Source: Antedon mediterranea (taxonomy: Eukaryota > Echinodermata > Crinoidea > Comatulida > Antedonidae). From it: a DNA stretch of 64,000 nt. The position numbers were made by a program, and so were the translations under genes. Of this stretch, positions 43,101 to 53,600 are shown one piece after another. Below the pieces are notes generated by a model that ran no database searches, was not told the origin of the DNA, and saw nothing but the letters and a program-made list of their open reading frames with translations. Every line of letters begins with the position of its first letter. The stretch's first letter is position 1. The stretch lies in NCBI RefSeq assembly GCF_964355755.1, contig NC_092672.1, positions 26,284,501-26,348,500 of the forward strand, in the 5' to 3' direction.

Positions 43101-43994
43101 ATGCAAAAATCATCATCATGCATCAAATTCCTTTATTGCATAAACCTCATTGAGCTGGTATCCACTTGCAGGTATAGAACGAGTTTCGTAATTAACTGTG
43201 ATTAAAAAATACGCAATAGGCGCGTCTACTTGTTTAACTATTAAATTATTATTTATTTTCAAAACCTTAAACAACGGCATGCTAAAAGAACACATTACAA
43301 TTCATTAAAACCTGTAAGATAAAATGGAAACACAAATTATTTATAAATAATGAGATAAATATTAATATTTACTGTACTTAAAAAATAACGATCGAGGTTT
43401 AAAAAAATGTCAAACAGTATTATTAGAAATTCCAATATTCACAATTAACTAAAAACATAATGACCGTTTTCATTAAAAATGTATCTAATGCGCCATATAC
43501 AAATTAGCGCGACCGATATCAAACGCGACCGATATCAAACGTAACTAATAGGATAAAAAGCGTATCTAGCGGCGCTCCATACAAAATACCGGATGTTTCT
43601 TTTATCGCGACCGATTTCATCTGACACCATTTACACACGTCTATTCAGGCGATAGGCACATGTATACACCCTTTTTGACAAGTAAGTAAGTAACAATACG
43701 TTAACAATATTGACAATAAAAATTCTGGCGGCCGAAATGAACAATACATATTTTGTCTTTTTTGGCGTTTCATGATTTTGGGCGTTCCATAACCGGCGGC
43801 CGAAATGACTGGCGGCCGAAATGATCAGACACCCTTAACGCTTGCTTATGCTAGGGCCGAAACCCGACCTAGCTCAGGCCTAGTTTGTTAATGTAGAGCC
43901 TCCTTTTTAGCCCTGTTTTCATCCCGTAACATACTGTACCTTTTGGAAATTTTAATTCTGAAGCATCTTCTTCTATTTGCTCTTCAGTCGCCAT
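40150..43994 (-). CDS. POLR2D: RNA polymerase II subunit RPB4
   Basis: Four exons, 136 residues. Exons: 43940-43994 ([18 protein letters not shown]), 40727-40907 ([47 protein letters not shown]), 40440-40535 ([20 protein letters not shown]), 40150-40228 ([16 protein letters not shown], ending RSFQY). All donors are GT and acceptors AG, and phases agree. The human protein is 142 residues and aligns throughout. RPB4 pairs with RPB7 to form the stalk of Pol II. Intron 1 (3.03 kb) holds two inverted-repeat elements. It is head to head with SPAG7, with 434 bp between start codons. Confidence 0.96.
40969..41399. mobile_element. MITE with 64-bp terminal inverted repeats and a tRNA-like core
   Basis: Both ends read CTAAAGATACGGTACCGTAT and continue for about 64 bp with very few mismatches, ending in ATAGAGGGCGCT. 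The interior at 41213-41284 (minus) resembles a tRNA-derived unit: A-box TAGCCTAGTGG and B-box GGTTCGATAC. No target duplication is clear. It lies in POLR2D intron 1. Confidence 0.75.
41547..43833. mobile_element. 2.3-kb long-inverted-repeat (foldback-like) element
   Basis: It is flanked by a perfect 8-bp direct repeat CTTAACGC (41539-41546 and 43834-43841). The termini are inverted repeats that contain repeated TTTCGGCCGCC motifs and extend, with gaps, for several hundred bases (41547-42000 against 43500-43833, including the GATAGGCACATGTATACA and CGCGACCGAT words). The AT-rich centre encodes only short frames and no transposase. It is non-autonomous; the superfamily is unassigned, though 8-bp duplications suggest a cut-and-paste type. 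It lies in POLR2D intron 1. Confidence 0.85.
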
Positions 43995-44428
43995 CGTATT
44001 ATTAATTAGCTTTCTTTAACTGTAAAATGTCTGGTTTCTTTCTTTCCGTCCTTCTCTTCAAAAGGGGTTGTGGTCGTGCGTTGCAATGAATTCAATCGTT
44101 TGGAATTCGTTTACAAAACGTGTATTCTCGTTTCGTTTGTAAAGCAAAGCGAGTTTAATTTATAGATTGCATGATTGCTTTTATTTATTAAGTTATGTTT
44201 GTTTTCTTCAAAAACCTTTCGCAAAAAAAAGCTGGAAAATAAAAAGGTTTAAATATTAAATTATACATTATTTTTTTTGTTAAACGCGTCTAAACGTACC
44301 TATAATTATTAGTAATATTGTGCTGCCCTCTACCATGGGTTAAAGTACAAAATCATCACAACAATTTTTGCGGGGGTCTATTTTACTTTTAATTTGTCCC
44401 AAAAATAGAGTTAAATTTTATTTTTAGG
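43995..44428. promoter_or_regulatory. Bidirectional promoter region POLR2D/SPAG7
   Basis: 434 bp between two divergent start codons of housekeeping genes. A pyrimidine-rich tract (ggtttctttctttccgtcc, 44032-44050) may mark POLR2D or SPAG7 initiation. TTTTATTTTTAG just before the SPAG7 ATG resembles a 3' splice site, so SPAG7 may have a non-coding first exon. Confidence 0.6.
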
Positions 44429-47400
44429 ATGGCCGACTTGCTAGGAAGTATACTAAATTCAATGGAAAAGCCTCCATCAGTCGGAGAAAAAGAAAAAAAG
44501 CTTGCTAAAGGTAAGTTAGTAGTATTACGCCAAGGAGCTAGCTTTTTAGCTACTGCTGTTGCACACAGCAGGACAGCCAGGCCTCTTTTTCTAGATTGGC
44601 TATAGGCCTAGCCTAGGCCTATAGGTATGTATATGTAGGCCTATGGGTTATCAGACGATCGGGCCCAAATCGTGAGACTATCGGGCCCATCAAGGGTGAA
44701 AGACGATCGGGCCCACAGACGATCGGGCCCAGTCCCAGACGATCGGGCCCAAAAAACAAGACGATCGGGCCCAAAACATTCTCGGGAAAATAAAAAATAA
44801 ATAAATACTTACTTGTTTACTTGTTTACTTGTTTCCCGTACACTTTCGTCTACGGGATCGAGGCGAAGCACTCAGTGCTTAAAAGCCCCTCTTAGCAATA
44901 AAATCATATTCTATATAGTATAGGGTGAAAACTTCAGCGGGTGGTTAGACCATGCGACGTTAAGTTTTGCTTACGCGAATACAAACAACACAATAATAAC
45001 AATCAAAATCAATCACATTTATTCATAAATCGAGAGTATTGGTAAGAAATTCTTAAAACCCGATCGTCTTGGGCCCGATCGTCCGTGGTCCCGATCGTCT
45101 GTTCCCCCTAGCTAGGCATAGAATAGGCATAGCCGTTACTAAATTTAGTTTAAAAAAAAGTTAAAGCCTAATAAATAGGCATAGCCTTTACTATTAGAGA
45201 GAACCTAGCAGACATGAGCTGCCCGAGTGGATTGGAATAAAAAAAGACTAAAATTGTAATAAGACTCGAATCGTCGAGTATCAGATAGGTAGTCAAAAAA
45301 AAGTTTATGCATTAATAAAGAAGGAAGATGATGATGAAATGTATGATACAGAATAAACAGGTTTATACAGACTTTTATCATATACTGAAATTTCTGCGAA
45401 TAGGCCTATATTATTTGCCCAAGTAAAGCTGCACAATTAAAAAGTGCGCAAATCGTGCAGCATAATTAACATACTTAGTCCTTGTGTATTGATCATGATT
45501 GTATATTGATCCAGGCTAACGCTACTGTAGATATAAAGTGATAATATGCTCATCCATTAGTTCAACCAGTATTAATTAAAAATCGATAATTCTAAATTTA
45601 ATTTTCAGAACGAAAAGCTAAACTTGAAAAAATGAAAGAAGATGATCGAAAAAGGAAGAATGCTTTTCGGGAGAAAATAGAAGAAAGAATAAATGCATTC
45701 ATTAACGACAGTAAAGAGACGAGATTAAAGCTAGAAAATATGGACAAAATGTGTAGAAGTATAGTGTAAGTCGAGGCGACGGCAAATCCAATCGAACGTC
45801 AATGTTTCGTTTTTATGCGGCTCTGCGCATATCGATTGGTGCTTGGCCGCGTGGAGCATCGTGAAAACGAAACATTGGCGTTCGATTCGCCGGACCGGAA
45901 CCGTGCCGGAACAGGTGTGGAAGACCCTTCCTTAAGTCGAGGATCTTTCACTGGTGGTGACCTTACCAAATCATCAGTCGTTTCATTTAAGTTTGTGTTA
46001 TTTGTAGATGTATTTTTATTGGTAAAATACCAAGTATTTATTATTGCTAAAATTGCAAAATAACATCCAAAATTTGAGTGAAGTTTTCATCCTGATTTAT
46101 TTTTCAAGTTCAATTATATAGGCCTATTTCACATTCATAACTTTATAATATACAGCTCAATACAATAAGCTATAATACATTCCAAGCTGGGTTACCAAAA
46201 GGGCTACTGTATATATATTGATACAAGGTTATTAAAATAATGATAATAAAATGATGATTGAAATATTATGATGCAATCTTTCATTACTAACTACTGTAAA
46301 TTGAGCTAATTGTCTGTGTGTGGGACCTTTGCAAAGTGTCCTCTTAGTAGGGGTGTCCCTGTAAAAGGGGTTGGCTGCAACATATTGCCTCTTTCACAAA
46401 TCAAAGAAAGTGTCCCCTAAATAATGGTGTTCCCTTAATAATGGTGTTCCCTTTATAAGGTTTTTGTTGTTCAGGCTAAATTGTCATACATTAAAAATAC
46501 ATTGTCCCCCTAAAAAGTTTATTTTGAATATGCCATTTTAATGTCACATAAAAGGTATTCACTTTGACCAAAAACTGGATCGAGAAAAAACAATTATTTA
46601 CCCGAAAAAGGTGTAATTTAAAGCAAAAAATACTTAAATTGTCTGTCAGACAATGGTTTTTGGTTAAAATTAACCATTTCTTTTGGATAGGTGAAATAAT
46701 TATTGATTTTTTTTTTTTTTTTAACTGAAGTGAATACTGTAACTTTTTTTAAACTGAAAATATGGCCTATTTAAAGTCTGATTTCATTAATTTTCATGTT
46801 TTTGGGGGTCAATGCATCTTTAAAATGTTTAGCTTGTTGTAGATTCAAACAATATAATAAATGTAATATAATCTTTATTATTTAGCCATGATATCGCTGA
46901 TGTAGCTGGTTTAACATCGTTTTCGTTTGGTCTCACAGATGATGAAAGATATGTTATGTTATTTAAAAAGGTAAGATAAGATAAAAGTGAGGCTAAATGA
47001 GAAATGTTATAAAGACCTGGTTTCAAAAATGGGTTTCTAAGACTGAACTCCATAGCTCAAATTATGCTTCCCTTTTGTTTTTTCTTGTACACAATGAAAA
47101 TCTGTTAAAATCATAACAAGCAGAAGGTTTGATTTTTGGTTGAAACAGCCTTCTCTCTTTCTCACAGATTTCCTCCTCTTTATCTGGGCAGTTTCGAGTT
47201 TACCTAAAGCTGCTCATAATTTACTAATTTTAAATATTTTTCAGGAATATGCTCCTACAGATGATGAGTTGGAAGCCTATAGACGAGGAGAAGAATGGAA
47301 TCCTGAAATTGCCAAGGAAAAAGCGAGATTGAAAGTTAGTGATGAGAAATAACAGTTAATTTAAGAGTGCAGGGTTCTATGAAAAATATATAGTTTTTTT

Positions 47401-48422
47401 ATTCAGTCTCTAATTTGAATGGCCCTACAAAACATAGTGTCCTATATGTTATTCATTTAGTTTCTAATCTATATTATAAAACTAAAACATCATTTTTTTT
47501 TTATTATATTATTTTACTAAAATTTAACCCAACTTTTGACAAATTGTTATGATAATGTAATTAAATTATTATAATTAATTGTATAATTAATTAATGTATG
47601 CTTACATTTCATTGATGTAAATTACATCTAAATTACTTTCACATAAAAAAAAAAAATTTAATCGTAAGTAATTAAAATTAACCCGCTGGCTCAATTATTA
47701 ATATATTTATTTTAAAGTTTATTTGGTATAGGTTACTATTTTACTTTATCATGTGTTTTTGTAAAATCAAATTTTTCATTTTATTTCCCTTTTTTTCAGG
47801 AATTGGAAGAAGCTGAATTATCAAGCACCTCAAAGAAGGAAAAGTTTGTGCCTGCTACAAACTACAGAGATAAATATAAAAAACTTATAGGTGAAGAAAG
47901 TGCAAAAGAGGCTGCTCATAATTTAACACCCAACAAGCAATTCGGATTCGGTGAGTTTTGAATAATTAAATCAATTGCACCAGTATAAATTTAGTAAAAG
48001 AATTACTCGCTCCTAACCGGACATCTCTTCTTTACCTCACTTCAATACCTCACTACCCCTGAAAGTTTTTTGTTTGTGAGAAAAACTGTAATTAATTTCC
48101 AACTCTCTGAGCTACAATATGTCTTAGACATTTCTATCGCATGATCATTGGTATTGTGACTTTTAACAGGTTGCCTGTCGGGACATAATTTGTGGGTGGC
48201 CTTGGGAGGTCGGGTAGGCAATCCCTGTTAAGTACACATTAAAGCATTTGCTCGATTAAATTCCTATTTTTTGTTTTCTTTATTCAAGTTCCAAGTGCAA
48301 ATAAAAAGGACAAGCGATCTGTTGAAGAAACGTTGAATGAAATCAGAGCGAAGAAGAAGTTGAAACAAACTGCAAATGAAAGCAATAGTGAAGAAGCAAC
48401 AGTGTCATCAAGTACATCTTGA
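44429..48422 (+). CDS. SPAG7: Sperm-associated antigen 7 homolog (R3H-domain protein)
   Basis: Six exons, 232 residues. Exons: 44429-44510 ([20 protein letters not shown]), 45609-45765, 46886-46970 ([15 protein letters not shown]), 47245-47334 ([20 protein letters not shown]), 47800-47950 ([20 protein letters not shown]), 48289-48422 ([20 protein letters not shown]). Phases agree at every junction. The R3H signature (RSIVH) spans the exon 2/3 junction inside a lysine-rich single-strand nucleic-acid-binding domain (about residues 45-108). The length matches the human protein (227). It is a nuclear protein; SPAG7 function is poorly understood in general. AATAAA at 49001-49006 could end the transcript. 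Introns 1 to 3 hold repeats. Confidence 0.95.
44650..45112. repeat. Foldback-like cluster of CAGACGATCGGGCCCA units
   Basis: In SPAG7 intron 1, six direct copies of a CAGACGATCGGGCCCA-like word lie at 44650-44775 and three copies lie in inverted orientation at 45057-45105. About 280 bp of AT-rich sequence with a TTACTTGTTTACTTG run lies between. Each unit has palindromic cores (CGATCG, GGGCCC). The layout (inverted ends made of short tandem repeats) resembles the larger element in POLR2D intron 1. Confidence 0.65.
45792..45887. repeat. 24-bp perfect hairpin next to a splice donor
   Basis: The arms at 45792-45814 and 45864-45887 (AATCGAACGTCAATGTTTCG against its inverse) pair over about 24 bp with one G-U, across a loop of about 49 nt. 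The structure begins about 25 bp after the SPAG7 exon 2 donor. Confidence 0.7.
46491..46823 (+). mobile_element. MITE family A, copy 3
   Basis: It runs from TTAAAAATACATTGTCCCCC to GGGGGTCAATGCATCTTTAA. The interior words match copies 2 and 4 (atgccattttaatgtcacat, aagtctgatt). It lies in SPAG7 intron 2 and ends about 60 bp before exon 3. Confidence 0.75.
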
Positions 48423-49778
48423 TATAGTTACTAAGCAACAACAACAATGTGTGGTTGCTACACATAGACACCAGTATGGGAGCGAACACAAATAACATTG
48501 ATACCTTATTGTGTATTATTGCTAAATAACCAGCAAAAACAGCAATACAATGTGTTTATCAATTGGTATTTACTTGTTGCTATGATGGCCACCTCCGCTG
48601 TAATTGCAGGAATATTTTCCAGGATATGTGATGAAGCATATCAACATTGGTGAAACTAACATTGATTGAATTACTGTACACGCTTCCCTGATTGAATTTG
48701 ATATTTCATGGTCTGGGAAATTTTGGTTAGAAAGTGTTATTCACTGCAGTACATATGCTTATTTGACTGGAGTGCTTTTTATTTAGACTGAGTTTAAAAG
48801 CATCAACTATTCGATACCACAGTAGAAATCTCATATTTCAGTATGTCTGTCTATTAATACAGTTGAATTTTCCTTTGCGGACCCCAGTAAGCTTGTACTT
48901 CCTATATAATCAGTTAATTTGGTAATCTCTTAATTGTTAAAACCTCCCATAGTCACTCATTCATCTGTTGTTTGTTCTTCCTATCTAATCTATTCAACTA
49001 AATAAAATTACTCGTTTTTATATACAGTATAAACAATTGCCTTTAAATAATAAAAAGCTTTTTGAGCTATATCAAATCTCCCCATAGAGTGGCCGCAGAC
49101 ATTTGTTACTACATTCTGATCTTACATGAAGTATAGGTGTATAGGACCTATAACAATAATTAAATAACCAGTTATTTAAAAAATAAAAGGGTAAAAAAAT
49201 TACAACTATAGTACAGATAAATTATTTGATGATGTGTGTGCATATATGATAACCTTTTTATAGAGCCATAGTAACCAGTTATTAGAAATAAAAGGGTAAA
49301 AAATGTCCATTTAAAATTTTTTTAATGAACATATCGACATTATAATATTTGCATTTAGGTAACATGTGTAGACCACATGACATAGTAAACTGTTATTTTA
49401 AAAGAATAAAAGGATTTTCGAAAATTTTCCTGTACTATAGTACAGAGTTATTTTTAGAATTTTTTGGGGAAAAATTATAGAAATATCGACTGTTGAGGTA
49501 AAATGCGCAGACCAGATTATATGATTCAGCGCATGTCAAATTATGATGGTTATTTTAAAAAATATAAGAATCGAAATTTGGCGATTTCCCTGTTGGTTTA
49601 CTATAGCAGGGATTATAGTCTATGAGGCTTGCTAGCGCTGAATACTATTCAGATCTTTACGAACATTATGGAAACATAGATGTCTGTGACATCTAAGGCC
49701 TTTTGGATCAAGTTTAGAAAGAATCCTTTTTTAGAGACTCAAATGACACTGAGATCAGTACTATACATTCAGTGTTAA
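48423..49778. other. SPAG7 3' UTR and intergenic sequence
   Basis: Probable 3' UTR to about 49020. From 49140 to 49600 there is a loose, diverged series of segments with aataaaagggtaaaaa-like words about every 110-130 bp (49183, 49288, 49405), suggesting an old tandem repeat. No gene is seen. Confidence 0.45.
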
Positions 49779-50231
49779 CCTAGTCTACACTAGCAAACTT
49801 TTTTTTCCAAAGCTTGCTAGTGTTTAGACAACTTTTTCAAACTTCAGGAACACAAATTTTTAGAAGTTAGGACGTGTACATTTTTGGTATTTTAATACTT
49901 AAAAATAGTTTTCTGAGGTTTCTGAACTTAAGAAATTACAGTCTTTGTAGTCCTGCAGGTGGAGTAACTAGTAAGTAACAAGTTTAGACAGGAATGGCAA
50001 AATTCTCCAAACAGTAGAAAACTCTAAGTTTGCAAAGTTCAGTAAAGTATATATATATATACTTTATTGCACTGATGAAGGGCTAGTGTTGCCCGAAAGC
50101 TCTGCTAACTTTTCTGGCTGTTTTACTTAATCGTTTTGATTTAGCTTTTTGCTTTTTTTTTGTACAACATTGTCATTTTTTCAGTAATTTGCCTTTGGAT
50201 TTATATATAAGTTTGCTAGTGTAGACAAGGC
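49779..50231. mobile_element. TTAA-flanked MITE carrying a hammerhead-like core
   Basis: It is flanked by TTAA on both sides (49775-49778, 50232-50235). The left end CCTAGTCTACACTAGCAAAC is inverted at the right end with one mismatch over 22 bp, plus one extra terminal base. TTAA target sites and CC-starting ends suggest a piggyBac-type non-autonomous element. The interior at 50072-50110 holds CTGATGA, a GGGC/GCCC stem and GAAA. Confidence 0.7.
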
Positions 50232-50261
50232 TTAATGTATGGTGAAAAATGAAATATAACT

Positions 50262-50580
50262 AGAGGGTGCTATAATATTTTGAAAAATATATCAACTCAT
50301 AGAGGGCGCTATTGAAAATGTAAAGGTATCTATTTATAATGAATAGTAAACATGGGTATGTCAGACGTACCAAAGGCGAAAAATACAATGCCAGCTCATT
50401 ATTTCACTTATTAAACAATACATGAATTTATTATAAACATCTTGCAGACCAATACTTAGCATATTTTTTTATTTTTCTTTATTTACAGTAATAGAAATTA
50501 GAAATATCGGGATGAAATTGCATTTTATTGGGAGATATGACTTAAATTATTGAGAGATCATTATCTGGAGAGTTGGGAGG
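50262..50580. repeat. Dispersed repeat with AGAGGGCGC motifs, second copy
   Basis: Shares an ordered set of words with 30955-31245 (AGAGGGTGCTATAAT, then CATAGAGGGCGCTAT, attataaacatcttgc, aatatcggga). It ends with agttgggaggtctgg, the inverse of the start of the other copy. It overlaps the likely 3' UTR of OTUD3. Confidence 0.5.
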
Positions 50581-50631
50581 TCTGGCTTAATGTAAGTAGT
50601 GTAATGGCTTGTTTAACTATTGTATTCCTAT

Positions 50632-53600
50632 CTATATTGCAAGGGATTGTAACCCATCTAAAACTAAAGCATTTTCATCATTATCATTTTCATTTGGTGA
50701 TGATGCCTGTGTCCCTTGTATACGCTGTTTATGCCTCTCTGATTGTCTTTCTTTTTTCTCTATTCTGTTTTGCTTCTTTCGTTGTGCATTTGTTAAACGG
50801 GTCTGTAAAAGTTTTAAAAAAATTTCCTATTATTAAAGGCCATGTGCAGGCAAAACATTTCTATTGATTATACATTTATATAATCATGTTACTAAAGGTA
50901 ATAGTTTCACCATGTTTCATACTTTTTTAAATTTTGCTTGCGTGTGTGGTTTTTTTAAAATGAGCACTTTCTTGTCAGGTTTGGGAGTGAAAGCATTTAA
51001 AATAAACAGTAAAAACCTACCCTACCTTGTTGTACACTAATTTTCAAAGGGTTATGAAAAATAAATGGTGGGGCGAAAATTGTTATCAGTTATAATAGGT
51101 AATGTAACTTTAATTGATTTAGTTTCTTTAGTTAATTTTTAGTGTTTTAATGATGGCACTAGTTAGATTCTAGACAGAAATTTGGCTTATACATGACATT
51201 CCATTACTAATACTTGAATGCAACAAATTCAAAACACCCGGTGGTGATCTACTATACTAAACATGAACAAAAATATCCAATGCTACTTATTTGTTGACTT
51301 ACTTCATTTTTCTTTGACTTTGTTCCTGTATTCTGGCTTTTTCCTTTATGTGGATTTTGTTTGTTTTTTACAATGTTTTCATTCGCATCGCCAAATATCC
51401 TCGACCCAGTTCCATTCGTATCCCACAATCCTCCACTATCGCTGTTGGATAATAATGATCCATCTGAAATACATAATTAGTATTTCCTTTTATATATAAA
51501 AAAACCCTGTTACACAATATCCCACAATCCTTAAAGATATATTTTCCCCATTAATTTTTTCAAATTCTGTTTACATTTTTTGTGGAATATGCCATTTTAA
51601 CGTCACATACTGTAGTTATTAACTTTAACCAAAACTTACCCTGTACCTGAACAACTTTTAACTTAAGCAATATTAAAATTGTCAGATGGGTTTTTGGTTC
51701 ACTTTAACAGTTCATTTTGTCTTTTTATAAGTTTAACCATTGTTTTTGTTGATTTTTTTTAACGGAAATAAATAACTTTACTTGAAACTACAAAATGGCC
51801 TATTTAAAGTCTGATTTTAGTAATCTTCATTTTTAATGTTTTTTGGGAACAATACATCTTTAACAGATTACTTGGATGGCTGGTTTGAGTGTACCTTCCT
51901 TTATTCTTATGCTGATGGTACATGTGTAAATATTTCTACGGAGCATATTTTCAAAAATGGGAAAATACAATACCTTCTTGTTGATCTGATGACAACAACA
52001 AAGCCATAATGAAGTCTACAGTTGATGGAACATCATAAAAATGTTCTTGTAAAGTTTCTCGTACTAAATTTACATCCTATAAAAAAAATTAATTGAGTCA
52101 TAATAATAATTATTTAACAAATCAAGCAAAGTTTCTTTATGTAAATGTTACAGTTGACAGAGAGTGCCCTACGAGCAGGTATATATAATTCATTTTTTCT
52201 ATTAATGAATTTGACATTCTTTTCTCCACATGTTGCATTTCTGTTAAAACATCCGAGGGCATAAGAAGGGATACACCTTAATTAACAGTTTTACCTGTAC
52301 AGTAAATATTAATTGAAGCATTGTAACGTTTACCACCCAAACTGTGTACAGTGATTTAGTAAATATCAATCAACAGTTTCTTCTGTAAATATTTTCTAAA
52401 GCATGGCATCTTTTACCAGAATTTTTAACAGTGTTAAGTATCAATCAACAGTTTTTTCTGTAAAAATTGAGTGAAGCATCGCAACTTTTATCAAAATTGT
52501 TCACAGTGATAAGTATCAATCAACAGTTTTTCCCATAAATATTCACTGAAGCATGGTAACTTTTTGTGCACAGTGATCACAAATCAAAATATATTTTTGT
52601 AAAAAGTCAGTGAATCATGGCAACTTTTACCAGAACTATAATCAACAGATTATTTCTGTAAAATTCAGTGAAGCACATTTTTTTTTTTCAAATTACCTGT
52701 TAGCCCAATAATTCAAAAATATTCAAATTACCTGACAACCTGTTAGCTCAATAATTTGCATAATACTCATTTCAATATCATCTATTTCACCATTGCACAG
52801 ATCTGAAGGCCCTCCACAAGCACCCTCATGTTTTATATTTTCAGATTTCTTTTTTGACGTTTTCGTTGTTAGAGAACCACAGGAAACACTAGTTGGTAAC
52901 TGTAAATTAATCAAGAAAAAACATGAAATTATATATCATTTACTGAATAACTCAGAATGCAAAGAATTGTTTAATTGGAACCATTTAGAGAATGTTTAAT
53001 ATTAAAGAGATATAGAAACAAAATAAAGGTTAGGTATCCAATTGGAAGAAACATTTTCTGTTGGCTTGATGTCCAATGAGTGTATACAAATGTTTATAAC
53101 CATATGAGTGTATACAAATTATATGAATGTGTTTAGATAGCTATTTCTGAAAAGAAAAAAACATATATACTTTTATTTTTGTGTTGTGTAATTCTGCATG
53201 ATCATAACACTGTGTATAAAGGTTAAAAATAGAGAAGTGTAAAAATTATAAAATAACGAAAAAAGGTAGAAAACGGAAATTTTATATGAGACTGTAATAC
53301 TTATGAAAGATTAAATGAAAAAAGGTGGTGTTTATCTACAAAAAAATCGATACATATTTGGTGCCATAATATATATTGGCATAATACTATGCTTGCCTCC
53401 ATGGCATACCATTATAATACAGTAATTATTATAAATATTAATGGCAAGATTTGTTTTATAAAATGACATTTTATGTTTGGATGTGTCAATTGAAAAGTAT
53501 AGCACAATTTGGTTTGGTCTTGCTTTTATATATTAAATATTAAATTTGTTTTCACCTCTGAGTTTATAGTACTGTTGCATTTGTTTGTTTGTTTGTTTGT

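Noticed and set aside
47245-47352. SPAG7 ending at the TAA after [10 protein letters not shown]
   Set aside because: GTTAGT after AAA is a donor, and the next exon (ELEEAELS..., from 47800) restores the full family length and C-terminus.
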